64,000 bases of DNA from NCBI RefSeq assembly GCF_003696265.1, contig NZ_RFFH01000002.1, positions 186,001 to 250,000 of the forward strand, written 5' to 3'. This document shows, one piece after another, positions 9,279 through 18,266 of this stretch (position 1 is its first letter; every line of letters begins with the position of its first letter). The position numbers were made by a program, and so were the translations under genes. This stretch comes from Nocardia stercoris. GTDB lineage: Bacteria > Actinomycetota > Actinomycetes > Mycobacteriales > Mycobacteriaceae. The notes below the pieces were generated by a model. That model was not told the origin of the DNA and did no database searches. It worked only from the letters and a program-made list of their open reading frames with translations.

Positions 9279-9776
9279 ATGGGCCACATCAGGTACGCGA
9301 GCGATGTCGGGGCGCCCGTCGAAGTCGCGTTCACCTATACGGACAACTATCTGTTCGTACCGGACTGGATGTTCGCGATCGCCGCCTTCGAACCACTCGG
9401 CGACGCCGGACACGGTCCGGGTGCGGTCTATACCGCCACCCTGCAGGCGGGTATCTGGCACCCCACGGTCACCTGTGAGATCACGGAGTACCGCAACAAC
9501 GCGGTCATCGGATACACGGTGCGCGGACGCCGGCCGGGGAAGGCGGCGTCCGCGCGGTCCGGCCGCCCGCTGGCCACCGTGACCCTTCGCTTCGATCCGC
9601 TCGGTCCGGGCAGTTCGATGCTCACGTTCGAAGCCGGCTACCCGACCCGATCGAACCGGATGCCGGCCGCTGTCACCGACTCGATCGCCCGGACCGCGGT
9701 GCGGCGCACCGAACAGCGCCTTCGCCGCCAGATCGAGGACTTCCACGGAACAGACCTTGTCGGTCGGATTGCGTAG
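9279..9776 (+). CDS. SRPBCC (polyketide cyclase/START-like) family protein
   Basis: 165 residues with the SRPBCC order: an opening strand (GHIRYASDVGAPVEVAFTY), a helix with the Trp/Phe-rich W-M-F-A-I segment, strands ending in SMLTFEAGYP, and a long C-terminal helix rich in Arg (TEQRLRRQIEDF). These proteins bind hydrophobic ligands in a deep cavity; the ligand cannot be told. A GAGAAGGGG ribosome binding site lies before the ATG, and the next gene follows 10 bp after the stop, so the two are probably co-transcribed. Confidence 0.75.
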   Translation: MGHIRYASDVGAPVEVAFTYTDNYLFVPDWMFAIAAFEPLGDAGHGPGAVYTATLQAGIWHPTVTCEITEYRNNAVIGYTVRGRRPGKAASARSGRPLATVTLRFDPLGPGSSMLTFEAGYPTRSNRMPAAVTDSIARTAVRRTEQRLRRQIEDFHGTDLVGRIA

Positions 9777-9786
9777 GGTACGAACC

Positions 9787-10392
9787 ATGATCATCGTCAG
9801 CACCGACGGATCCTGTCTGGCCAACCCCGGCGGCGCGATCGGCTGGGCCTGGGTCGATCACAGCGGACCGTCCGCCAGTGGCGGCTCGCCCTCCGGTACC
9901 AACCAGGTCGCCGAACTACGCGCGATCCTGGAGGCCATCACCGCGCACCCCAGCGCCGAACCCCTGCTCATCGAGAGCGACTCGCTCTACGCGATCAAAT
10001 GCTCGTCGGAGTGGAACGCCTCCTGGCGGCTCAACGGTTGGCGGACCGCCAGCGGGGCCGCGGTGAAGAACCTGGAACTGGTGAAGAGCATCGATCAGGC
10101 CATCGCGTCGCGGCCCGGCCCGGTCCGCTTCCGCTGGGTGCGCGGCCACGTCGGCAACTACTTCAACGAGCAGGCCGACACCCTGGCCGGCGCCGCGGCC
10201 CGCGCGGCCGCGGCGGCCGCCGGTGAAATCGCGGCCGAGCCGGTTTCGAGTACCCCGGCCGAACCGGCCCGGATCACGCCGGACGAGCGGATCGCGCACA
10301 CCGAGCGCGCGCGGCCCGAATCAGCCCGGCGCGCAACGATATCCGAGGAGAACACCGTCCTGGTCCCGGACGAACACCTCACCCTGTTCTGA
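9787..10392 (+). CDS. ribonuclease HI family protein
   Basis: 201 residues. The four acidic RNase HI residues are present in order: VSTDGSC (Asp near residue 7), NQVAELRAI (Glu), IESDSLYAI (Asp) and NEQADTLAG (Asp). WVRGHVGNYFNEQAD supplies the catalytic His. It should cleave RNA in RNA:DNA hybrids. After about residue 145 an Ala/Glu/Arg-rich tail of about 55 residues has no recognised domain. ATG at 9787 is preferred over an in-frame start at 9757 that would overlap the preceding gene. Confidence 0.88.
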   Translation: MIIVSTDGSCLANPGGAIGWAWVDHSGPSASGGSPSGTNQVAELRAILEAITAHPSAEPLLIESDSLYAIKCSSEWNASWRLNGWRTASGAAVKNLELVKSIDQAIASRPGPVRFRWVRGHVGNYFNEQADTLAGAAARAAAAAAGEIAAEPVSSTPAEPARITPDERIAHTERARPESARRATISEENTVLVPDEHLTLF

Positions 10393-10405
10393 TCCCACAA
10401 CCACC

Positions 10406-10447
10406 GAGGGCCACCACCGTTCGCACCCGCGAACAGTGGTGGCCCTC
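10406..10447. terminator. bidirectional terminator between rnhA-like and mce operon
   Basis: Very strong hairpin: GAGGGCCACCAC pairs perfectly with GTGGTGGCCCTC, and an inner GTTCGC/GCGAAC helix is capped by ACCC. It sits between the convergent RNase H gene and the end of the mce operon. Confidence 0.8.
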
Positions 10448-10470
10448 GTCAGTGGTCGGCCGCGAACCGG

Positions 10471-11253
10471 TTACTTCGGCGGCGCGGGGGCCGGGGCGGG
10501 CGCCGGGGCCGCGCCCGGGAGGCCGCCGGCGGGCGAGCTCTTCAGCATGTTCGCCAGCCGCGGCGACTTGAAGTCGCTGACCACCCAGTTGTCGCCCTTG
10601 TGCTCCAGGGTCGCCACCACGTCCACATCCGAGATCTGCGGTTGCGGGTCGGCGGGCTTCTGCTCCTGCTGCGAGATCAGCATGACCACCGTGGCGTGGT
10701 CGGCGTCGCCGGCCTGCCAGCCACAGTGGATCTCCGACACCGAGGACTTCACGTTCGCCTGCTGCACCAGCTCCTTGAGCGGGTCGGCGCCGGAGGCGAA
10801 CTGGTCCAGCCAGGCACCCGTCGACTGGGCCTTGACCTTGGTGATGTAGTCGTCGAACTTGGCCGGGTCCCAGGTGCTGACCAGGTTGCCGAAGTCGCAG
10901 GCGGCCTGGGTGGCGCTGTCCCGGTAGGCGAGCTCGTTGCCGCGGCTGTGCGACTGGATCCCGAACACGGTGGCCAGCGTGGCCGCCCCGACCAGGACGA
11001 CACCGGCCGCGAAGGCACCGCCGACGACGAGCCAGTTGGTCGGCTGCGCGTCGGAGCTCGCGGAGGCCGGAACTTCCTTCTGCTTCTCGAACTTCACCGT
11101 CGGTTCGGCCGGCTTCTCTTCGGCTTGCTCCGGTGCCGGCTGCTCCTCCGCCGGCTCGGACAGCACAGTGACAGCAGCGACGCCGTCCGCCGCCGCGTCT
11201 TCCCCGCTCGCGACGTCGATCTTTTCGGTTTTCTGGGCGTCGTCTTCAGACAT
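10471..11253 (-). CDS. Mce-associated membrane protein
   Basis: 260 residues: an acidic, Glu/Ala/Pro-rich cytoplasmic N-terminus (about 1-70), one transmembrane helix (WLVVGGAFAAGVVLVGAATLATVFG, about 72-97), then an extracytoplasmic domain of the Mas (mammalian-cell-entry associated) type with two Cys residues (ACDFG, HCGW), and a Pro/Ala tail. In mycobacteria such proteins are encoded at the 3' end of mce operons and stabilise or assist the Mce complex. It follows mceF by 95 bp and is probably the last gene of the operon. Confidence 0.85.
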   Translation of the reverse strand: MSEDDAQKTEKIDVASGEDAAADGVAAVTVLSEPAEEQPAPEQAEEKPAEPTVKFEKQKEVPASASSDAQPTNWLVVGGAFAAGVVLVGAATLATVFGIQSHSRGNELAYRDSATQAACDFGNLVSTWDPAKFDDYITKVKAQSTGAWLDQFASGADPLKELVQQANVKSSVSEIHCGWQAGDADHATVVMLISQQEQKPADPQPQISDVDVVATLEHKGDNWVVSDFKSPRLANMLKSSPAGGLPGAAPAPAPAPAPPK

Positions 11254-11348
11254 GGATCTGCTACGTCACTTTCCCGGCACGCGTGCGCGCACCGTTCAGG
11301 CCGTGTCCCACGGGTTGCCCGAGGGACGCGGATCGTTTGCTGAGTATG

Positions 11349-12518
11349 TCACCGCACCGGCTGAGGTGTCCGGGCATTGGGGTCGGCGCCGGCCGGCATC
11401 TGCGCGCCGTTGTCCGGGATGTCGGGCCGTGGCGCGTTCGCCGAGCCGCGAACCTGCTGGTTCGGAGCCGGGTTCGTACAGTAGTTGTACTTGGGCAGCG
11501 TACCGTCCTGGACCACCTCGTTGCGGATCGGCACGTGGTCGTACTGGCAGAACGGGCGCGGCCAGATGTCCAGAATGGTGTAGAACTCGCCGTCGTGAGC
11601 GGGCACGCCCATCGCGTCCAGACCGAGGGCCAGCGACGGGAACAGCGCCTGCAGCGCCGGGCCCCGCAGCTCCGCCGCCTTGGTGATCGCCACGAAGTTG
11701 CTCGCGAGGCTGGTGATCGGGTCGGCGTTCTTGTCCAGCACCGCGCCGAGCTGACGGACCTGCGCGGGCGCCCGGTCCAGGACCTGACTCACCTCGTCGT
11801 TGGCCGCCTGCAGCTGGTTGAACAACGTCGACGAATTATTGGTCAGGGTCTGCAGATCCGGCTGCGCGTGACTGGTGGTGCCCGCGATCACCTGCAGGTT
11901 CTTGAGCAGATTGACGGTCTGGGGGAGCAGCCCGTCCAGGCCGGCGGTGACGGTGGACAGCGCGTTGATCATGTTGCGCAGCTGGTCCGGACCGCCGCTG
12001 AGCGCGGTGTCCAGCTCGGTCAGGATGGCGCTGAACCGTTCCGGATCCACCTGTGCGATCAGCGAACTGGCGTCGTCGAGCACCGCCCACACCGGGGTGG
12101 GAGTCGTGATCTTGTCCGGGTCGAACCGGATGACCTCGCCGTTGTGCAGGAACGGGCCCTTGTCGCTGTCCGGCCGGAAGTCGATGTACTGCTCACCGGC
12201 CGCGGACAGCGCGTTCACCGAGATCCGGGTGTCGCGCGGAATGTGGTAGTTCGAGTCGATCTGCGCCTCGGCGGCGATCGAACCACCCTGGTCGGCCAGC
12301 TTGATCGAGTTGATCTTGCCGATTCGCCAGCCGCGCAGGGTCACGTCGTTGCCCGGCTGCAGCCCGCCGGACCGGTCCAGGCTCACCGTGACCGTGTACG
12401 TGGACTTGAGCGGGTTGAGCCGCATGACGTCCACGGCCAGGTAGGACGCGCCGAGACCCAACACCAGCACCAGTGCGATGTTCGCCCAGAACAGCTTGTT
12501 ACGCAGCAGCTTTCTCAC
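11349..12518 (-). CDS. mceF: Mce protein F
   Basis: 389 residues. An N-terminal transmembrane helix (FWANIALVLVLGLGASYLAV, about 9-28) is followed by the MCE/MlaD domain (about 35-120, with LQPGNDVTLRGWRIGKI), a long helical region that forms the transport tunnel in Mce complexes, and a Pro-rich end. In the periplasm, the six Mce subunits carry lipid or sterol substrates to the YrbE permease. It is the last of the six and overlaps the mceE stop by ATGA, so translation is coupled. Confidence 0.92.
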   Translation of the reverse strand: MRKLLRNKLFWANIALVLVLGLGASYLAVDVMRLNPLKSTYTVTVSLDRSGGLQPGNDVTLRGWRIGKINSIKLADQGGSIAAEAQIDSNYHIPRDTRISVNALSAAGEQYIDFRPDSDKGPFLHNGEVIRFDPDKITTPTPVWAVLDDASSLIAQVDPERFSAILTELDTALSGGPDQLRNMINALSTVTAGLDGLLPQTVNLLKNLQVIAGTTSHAQPDLQTLTNNSSTLFNQLQAANDEVSQVLDRAPAQVRQLGAVLDKNADPITSLASNFVAITKAAELRGPALQALFPSLALGLDAMGVPAHDGEFYTILDIWPRPFCQYDHVPIRNEVVQDGTLPKYNYCTNPAPNQQVRGSANAPRPDIPDNGAQMPAGADPNARTPQPVR

Positions 12519-13642
12519 TTCGGCGTACTCCCCAATCGGTACTGGATCACCTGCAGTACCTGCGTCAGGCTGCCGGCGAAGTCGGCCACGTCCCTGCCGT
12601 CCCAGATCTTGCCGTGCGCCGGGTCGGTGAGAATGCTGGCGTCGAGGCTGGTCACAGTCGCCGCGACCGCCAGCGAGTTACCGCGCAACGTCGCATCCAC
12701 GCCCGGGCGGATGTCGTGCAGCGCGTCCATGGTCGGGCCGAGCGTGTCCTGCGTCTGGGCGAGCGCGCCCATCAGGGCGTGCACGCTGTCGAGCAGGTGA
12801 CTCAGCTGCGGCGTGGTGGTGTCGGAGTAATCGCCGATCGCCTCGGTCGCGGTGGACACCTTGGTCAGCAGGTCACCGATGTTCTTGTTGTTCTCGGCGA
12901 TGGCACCGATCATGTTCGGCAACGTGTCCGCCACCCGGCTGAGGTCGTCGTGGTGACTCTGCAACGTGTTGGCCAGCGTGTCGAAACCGTTGAACATGGC
13001 GTCGATCCGGTCACTGTCGGCGTGCAGGGTGCCCACCACGCTGGTCATCTGCTTGATCAGATCGGCCAGCTTGTCCGGCCGCCCGCCGACCACGCTGTCG
13101 AGTTCCCCGCTCAACTTGGCCAGCGAGGCCAGGCCGCCACCGTTGAACAGCATCGACACCGACAGCAGCAGCTCCTCGACGGTGGCACCCGCCGAGGTCT
13201 GCTGGATCGGCACGGTGTCACCGTTCTTCAGATTCTGTGTTCCCGCTTCGGCTTTCGGCATGGACACCGCGATGAACACGTCACCGAGCGGGGTCGCCTG
13301 ACGCAGTTCGGCGGTGCTGTTCGCCGGCAACACGATGTCCTTGCGGATCTGCATGTCGACCAGGGCCTGGAAGTTCTTGGTCGAGATGTGGGTCACCACA
13401 CCGACATCGGAACCACCGATCTTGACCTTGGCCTGGTCGGGCAGGTTCAGCGCGTTGGCGAACACCGCGTGCAGCGTGTACGTGTCGCCGCTGACGCCCG
13501 GCTTGGGCAGCGGCAGACTCTCCACGGTCAGACCGCAACCGGACGCCGCGAGCACGGTGCTGCCGGCCGCCAGGGCCACGACGGTCTTGCGCGCCCGGCT
13601 CCCCAGCCGGCCGATCCCGCTGTTCTGTTCGCGTTCGGTCAT
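12515..13642 (-). CDS. mceE: Mce protein E, lipoprotein (LprK type)
   Basis: 375 residues from the ATG at 13642, which overlaps the mceD stop as ATGA; an in-frame ATG at 13717 lies inside mceD. A twin-Arg-like charged start is followed by a hydrophobic segment ending in LAASGC (lipid Cys near 36). The MCE domain (YTLHAVFANALNLPDQAKVK onward, about 50-130) and helical region follow. E is the canonical lipoprotein subunit in M. tuberculosis mce operons (LprK). Confidence 0.92.
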   Translation of the reverse strand: MTEREQNSGIGRLGSRARKTVVALAAGSTVLAASGCGLTVESLPLPKPGVSGDTYTLHAVFANALNLPDQAKVKIGGSDVGVVTHISTKNFQALVDMQIRKDIVLPANSTAELRQATPLGDVFIAVSMPKAEAGTQNLKNGDTVPIQQTSAGATVEELLLSVSMLFNGGGLASLAKLSGELDSVVGGRPDKLADLIKQMTSVVGTLHADSDRIDAMFNGFDTLANTLQSHHDDLSRVADTLPNMIGAIAENNKNIGDLLTKVSTATEAIGDYSDTTTPQLSHLLDSVHALMGALAQTQDTLGPTMDALHDIRPGVDATLRGNSLAVAATVTSLDASILTDPAHGKIWDGRDVADFAGSLTQVLQVIQYRLGSTPK

Positions 13643-14724
13643 TTCTGCGTGATTCCCAACAGTGCGGCGGAAATACCCATGTCCGGTCCGAGGTCCTCCG
13701 GCTTGCCGGTACGGCAAGCGTCGGAGCGCATCTGGATCCGTTCACAGAACAGACTCATCTGGTCGGCCGTGACCCCCTCGAGCAGCAGCGTGTGCAGCCG
13801 GACGAGGTTGCGATTGCGGTCCATCGAGGAGTTCACGTTCTGCATGAGCAGCGGGGCGACGTCCGCGACCTCGGTGACGCCGGCGGCGTTCTGCCGCAAC
13901 TGGTTCGTCACGTTGGTCAGGCCGGCCAGCGCCGAGGCGAGCGTGCTCGACTTGTCGCCCAGCGCGGTCGAGGTGTTGACCAGGAACGCGTTGAGCTGGT
14001 CGAGCGTGGCCTGCAGGCCGGGGGCCTGTTCGGCGAGCAGGCCGGTCATCTGGGTGACCTGCTGGCTGAATCCGCGCACCGAGGCGTCGTTGTCGGCGAG
14101 CATCGAGGTGAGCTCGTTGAGCTTCACGATGATGGTGGACAGCGCGTCCTTGTTGTCCACGCCGAGTTTCAGCGCGCCGGAGAGGGCGTTGAGGGTGTCG
14201 CGGATCTTGTCGCCCTGGCCGTTGACCATCGAGTAGAGCAGCGTGCCCGACAGCGGGCCCTGCTGCTGGCCCGGGTCCGGCTTCAGCGCCGCGGCGAACT
14301 GGTCGATGGTCTTGATCATGGTGTCGAGTTCGACCGGCGTGCGGGTCTGCTCGACCGTCAGGTGCGACTTGTCGGCCAGCGTGGCACCACCGGTGTACAC
14401 CGGGCTGAGCTCGATATGCCGGTCGGTGACGATGGACGGCGAGATGAGCGCCGCGACAACGTTCTTCGGCAACTTGATGTCACCGTCGACCGTCATGTGC
14501 ACCTCGACGTACTGCCCCTTGGGGATGATCTTGTCGACGTGCCCGACCTCCACGCCCAGCACGGTGATCGGGTTGCCCTCGAACATGCCGGCGATGTTGC
14601 GGAAATCCGCGGTGTAGTGGTGGTCGTTGTTCAGCGGTCCCGGCAGCGAGCAGCTGCCGAGGGTGAGCGCGCAGGCGCTCACCAGCGCGACCTTGGCCAG
14701 CGTGGCCCGGACGGATTTCCTCAT
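13639..14724 (-). CDS. mceD: Mce protein D with its own lipobox
   Basis: 361 residues from the ATG at 14724 (ATGA overlap with the mceC stop). The N-terminus has a classic lipoprotein signal: charged MRKSVRATLAK, hydrophobic core, then LTLGSC with lipid Cys at 25. The MCE domain (YTADFRNIAGMFEGNPITVLG, about 36-115) and a helical region ending in two Cys (LFCERIQMRSDAC) follow. The D subunit of M. tuberculosis mce1 is membrane-anchored and not a lipoprotein, so two adjacent lipoprotein subunits (D and E) are noteworthy. Confidence 0.9.
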   Translation of the reverse strand: MRKSVRATLAKVALVSACALTLGSCSLPGPLNNDHHYTADFRNIAGMFEGNPITVLGVEVGHVDKIIPKGQYVEVHMTVDGDIKLPKNVVAALISPSIVTDRHIELSPVYTGGATLADKSHLTVEQTRTPVELDTMIKTIDQFAAALKPDPGQQQGPLSGTLLYSMVNGQGDKIRDTLNALSGALKLGVDNKDALSTIIVKLNELTSMLADNDASVRGFSQQVTQMTGLLAEQAPGLQATLDQLNAFLVNTSTALGDKSSTLASALAGLTNVTNQLRQNAAGVTEVADVAPLLMQNVNSSMDRNRNLVRLHTLLLEGVTADQMSLFCERIQMRSDACRTGKPEDLGPDMGISAALLGITQK

Positions 14725-15722
14725 CCCTGGCACCCCTCGATGACTCGGGCCAAGCACAGCCAGTTGTCCGGGAACAGGCTCCACGGCATACCGACCTCAC
14801 CGTAGGGACCGTTGCCGAACACATTGTTGAACTGCCGCACCGACGGCGGCATGATCTGCAGCAGCTTGTCCAGGTTGTCCTTGTTCTTCTGCAGACCCTC
14901 GGACATGGTGTTGAGCTGGTCGATGGTGGACGACAGCTGGTCGTTGTTGTCCGCGCCGATCGACTGCAGCTGCTTGGTCAGCGCCGCGATGTTGTCCAGC
15001 AGCGTGCGCAGCAACTGCTGCCGCTGCATGACCGCGCCGGCCACCGCCTGGCCCTGAGTGATCACCAGCAGCACACTGTTGCGGTTGTCGCCCAGGATCG
15101 TGGTGACCTTGTCCAGGTTCTTGAGCAGCCCGTCGACCTGGTCCTTGCGATCGTTGATCGTCTTGGCCAGGGCGCCGACGCTGTCGAGGGCCTGCGCGGT
15201 CAGTTCCGACGAGCCGTCGATCTGGTCGCCCAGCGCCTTGAACGCCTCGTTCAGCTTCTGGGTGTCGAGTGCCTGGAACTTCGGGGTGCCGTTCTGGATC
15301 ACGTCCGACAGGTCGTAGGGCACGGCCGTGTGGTCGAGCTTGATCCGGTTGTCCTTCAGGCCCGAACCGGTACCCGGGTCGAGACTGACGTAGCGGGCAC
15401 CGAGCAGGGTCGCCATCTTGATGGCGGCGTGCGCGTCCGAGCCCAGCTTCGTCGACGACGTGACCTGCATGGTCACCAGAACGTGGTCGCCCTCGAGCTT
15501 GACGCTGGAGACGTTGCCGATCGGCACACCGGAGACGGAAACCTTGTCACCGCTGCGGATTCCCGCGGACTGCGGGAACTCGGCCACGATGTCCTGCTTA
15601 CCGATACCGAGCGACTTGTACACGGTCGAGGACAGCAGCAAACCGACCACGACAAGGGCGCCGATGACACCCAGCCAGAAGTTCCTGTTCGACCGGAAGA
15701 TTGTTTTCAGCTTGGTCATCAT
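14721..15722 (-). CDS. mceC: Mce protein C
   Basis: 333 residues. The start region reads ATGATG: the first ATG at 15722 overlaps the mceB stop, the second is at 15719. A transmembrane helix (FWLGVIGALVVVGLLLSSTVY, about 17-37), an MCE domain (DIVAEFPQSAGIRSGDKVSV, about 45-125) and a long helical region follow, ending in a short Cys-containing tail (WLCLARVIEGCQG). It is a subunit of the periplasm-spanning substrate tunnel. Confidence 0.92.
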   Translation of the reverse strand: MMTKLKTIFRSNRNFWLGVIGALVVVGLLLSSTVYKSLGIGKQDIVAEFPQSAGIRSGDKVSVSGVPIGNVSSVKLEGDHVLVTMQVTSSTKLGSDAHAAIKMATLLGARYVSLDPGTGSGLKDNRIKLDHTAVPYDLSDVIQNGTPKFQALDTQKLNEAFKALGDQIDGSSELTAQALDSVGALAKTINDRKDQVDGLLKNLDKVTTILGDNRNSVLLVITQGQAVAGAVMQRQQLLRTLLDNIAALTKQLQSIGADNNDQLSSTIDQLNTMSEGLQKNKDNLDKLLQIMPPSVRQFNNVFGNGPYGEVGMPWSLFPDNWLCLARVIEGCQG

Positions 15723-16747
15723 GGACGGCACACCGCCGAGTGCGAGTTTCCGCCGACCTGGGACACCAGGCCGCGCGGGAGGAGGACTCCGTAGAGAGAG
15801 ATGTCGAGACTGCACACGTACGCGTTGGCGTACGCGCCGTCCTGGGTGAAGCGGCCGAGGTCGGCCAGGACCGACGGCAGGTCGACCGCGGCGTTGTCGA
15901 GCTTGTCGCCGTTGGCGAGCAGCACGTTGAACGCGGCAGTGGAGGAGTTCTGTGCCGCCTGCAGTCCGGGCTTGATCTGGTCCAGCATCCCCACCAGCGA
16001 GGTGGTGTTGGTGGCCAGCGTCGAGACCGAGTTCTCCAGCGACTGTCCCTGCTCGTAGAGGCCGCCGATCAGGGCGCGGGTCTGGGTGACCAGGGTCTCC
16101 AGCTCGTCGCCGCGGTTGGCCAGCCCGGCCATCACGCCGCCGAGGTTGGTGATGATGTCGCTCAGGATCGCGTCGCGGCGCTGGAAGTCCGACGCCAGGG
16201 CCGCGGCCCGGGTGATGAAGGAGCTCAACGAGACTCCGTCACCCTGCATCGCGAGGATGAAGGTCTGCGACAGGTCGTTGACCTGGTCCGGCGACAGCGA
16301 CTCGAACAGCGGCTGGAAACCGTTGAGCAGCCCCGAGATGTCGAACGACGGCTCGGTGCGGTCCAGCGGGATGTCACCGTGGTCCCGCAGTGCGGTGTGG
16401 TCGCCCTTGGTGCCGGTCTGCAGCGCGACGTAGCGCTGGCCGATCAGGTTCTGGTACCGGACCAGCGCCTTGGTGTCGCCGAACAGCGTCTGGTCGCGCT
16501 GCACGACGAAGGTGACCTTCGCCTGGTGCTTGCTGTCGAGCGAGATGTCGGACACCTTGCCGACGCGCACACCGGCGATCCGGACGTCGTCGCCCGGGTG
16601 CAGGCCGAGCACATCGCTGAAAGTCGCTGTGTAGGTGTTGGTTTCACCTTTCACGCTGCGCGCCAACGTGTTCCAGACGACGACCGTCACCAGGATCGAC
16701 ACCAGCGCGAAGATGGAGAAGCCGATCAGGGGTTTGCGGATACTCAT
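15719..16747 (-). CDS. mceB: Mce protein B
   Basis: 342 residues. A transmembrane helix (LIGFSIFALVSILVTVVVW, about 7-25), an MCE domain (YTATFSDVLGLHPGDDVRIAG, about 39-120), a helical tunnel region and a C-terminal pair of Cys (VCSLDISLYG, SAVCRP). ATG overlaps the mceA stop by four bases (ATGA), part of a chain of identical overlaps from mceA to mceF. Confidence 0.92.
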   Translation of the reverse strand: MSIRKPLIGFSIFALVSILVTVVVWNTLARSVKGETNTYTATFSDVLGLHPGDDVRIAGVRVGKVSDISLDSKHQAKVTFVVQRDQTLFGDTKALVRYQNLIGQRYVALQTGTKGDHTALRDHGDIPLDRTEPSFDISGLLNGFQPLFESLSPDQVNDLSQTFILAMQGDGVSLSSFITRAAALASDFQRRDAILSDIITNLGGVMAGLANRGDELETLVTQTRALIGGLYEQGQSLENSVSTLATNTTSLVGMLDQIKPGLQAAQNSSTAAFNVLLANGDKLDNAAVDLPSVLADLGRFTQDGAYANAYVCSLDISLYGVLLPRGLVSQVGGNSHSAVCRP

Positions 16748-18258
16748 CGGCCTGCACCACTATCGGTGACTTGCAACGTTCCACCCCTCAGGATCGAGCT
16801 CAGCAACAGGTATTCGGCTGTATTCGGACGACGGCCGAGGAAGGCCAGAACCGCGGCGTCACCGCTGTAGATGCCCGGGGCGGCCGCGGCGATATCGCCG
16901 GCGGGCGCGACGACCGGCCCGGCCGCGGGCGCGTCACCCGGGGTCGCCGGGTTCGGGTTGCCGGCCGGAGCCGGCGTCGGCGCGGGAGCCGGTCCGTTCA
17001 GCCACGGGAAGAGTCCGGCCAGCGGGCTGCCCGCGAGCGGGTTGGCCGGCGCACCGGGCGCGGCCGGTTCGGCCGGCGCCTGGCCGAAACCGTCGGGCAG
17101 TCCCGCCATCGGCAGCGCCGGCGGCAGACCCTGCGCCGCGGCGAGCGCGTGCGGCCGCAGCGAATCCGGCAGCACACCCGGGTCGGCGACGGACGGCGCG
17201 GTGGCACAGCTCGGCGCGGCCAGGTTGCCGTAGTGCGGGCAGTCGGCGTTGGTGTAGGGCAGCCACGGGGTCAGCGTGGCGCCGGCGTTCCAGATCATCT
17301 GGCGCTGCGGACCCCAGTGGAAGGTCGTGTTGAGCTTGCGCAGCGAGTTGTTCATGTTGGCGATGGTCGCCGGGATGGCGGCCGGGTCGGCGGTGAGGTT
17401 GCCGAACATGTCGCCCAGGCCGACGGTGAGCACCTTGCCGGTGTCGTTGTTGCGGGCGAACAGGTCGTTGACCCGGTCGGTCGTGTCCATCGCGCCGGTG
17501 AGTAGCGCCACCAGCTCCTGCCGCTTGTCCGACACCGTCTGCGCGGTCTTGATCGACGACTTCAGGGTGTCCATCAGGTCAGGCGCCGACTGGTTGAGCG
17601 CGCGGAAGGACGAGGCGAAGTCGCTGAAGGTCTGGTCGGCGTCGGGCACCGCGGCCCGGACCTGGGTCAGCCACTCGTCGAGCCGGTCGAGCGTCGAGCC
17701 CGGCATGCGGCCGTTGCCGTCGAGGGCGTAGGACAGCGTACCCAGCACCCGGCCGAGCTGGATCGGGTCCAGCTTGTCGAAGATCTTGCGGATCGTAGTG
17801 AGGGTGTCCTGCAGGGCGATGGTGCCCTTGCTCTTGTCCTCTTCGATCTGCGAACCGGCGTGCAGGTATTGGTCGCTGGGACCGTTGTAGACCAGTTCGA
17901 CCGAGGTGACGGCGAACAGGTTGCTCGGCACCACGCGCGCGGTGACGTTGGCGGGCACCCCGCCGACGTACTGCGGCTTCATCTCGATGTGTACCTGCTG
18001 GATCTCGCCCTTGGCGGCGACGGTCACATCGTGCACCGCGCCGACGAGCACGCCGCGGAACTTCACGTCCGCGTTCGAGGGCAGGCCGTCACCGGTGGTG
18101 GTGAGGTTGGCGGTGACGTCCACCTTCGGGTGCAGGATGTAGCCCTTGTAGCGGGCGAACAGCAGGCCCAGGATCAGCGCGCACACGGTCAGGCCGCAGA
18201 CGCCGGCGACATAGAGCTGCCGCATGGTCGGGCCCCGACCACTCGGATCGATGATCAC
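16744..18258 (-). CDS. mceA: Mce protein A
   Basis: 504 residues from GTG at 18258, which follows AGGGGGAGAC, a strong ribosome binding site; the frame is open further upstream but that part is antisense to yrbEB. A transmembrane helix (LYVAGVCGLTVCALILGLLFA, about 15-35), an MCE domain (about 45-125), helical region to about 340, then a segment with TPWLPYTNADCPHYGNLAAPSC and a long Pro/Ala/Gly tail (about 380-480). The C-terminal ISSILRGG-like end is hydrophobic. It is the first of six structural Mce genes, 8 bp after yrbEB. Confidence 0.92.
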   Translation of the reverse strand: MIIDPSGRGPTMRQLYVAGVCGLTVCALILGLLFARYKGYILHPKVDVTANLTTTGDGLPSNADVKFRGVLVGAVHDVTVAAKGEIQQVHIEMKPQYVGGVPANVTARVVPSNLFAVTSVELVYNGPSDQYLHAGSQIEEDKSKGTIALQDTLTTIRKIFDKLDPIQLGRVLGTLSYALDGNGRMPGSTLDRLDEWLTQVRAAVPDADQTFSDFASSFRALNQSAPDLMDTLKSSIKTAQTVSDKRQELVALLTGAMDTTDRVNDLFARNNDTGKVLTVGLGDMFGNLTADPAAIPATIANMNNSLRKLNTTFHWGPQRQMIWNAGATLTPWLPYTNADCPHYGNLAAPSCATAPSVADPGVLPDSLRPHALAAAQGLPPALPMAGLPDGFGQAPAEPAAPGAPANPLAGSPLAGLFPWLNGPAPAPTPAPAGNPNPATPGDAPAAGPVVAPAGDIAAAAPGIYSGDAAVLAFLGRRPNTAEYLLLSSILRGGTLQVTDSGAGR

Positions 18259-18266
18259 GTCTCCCC

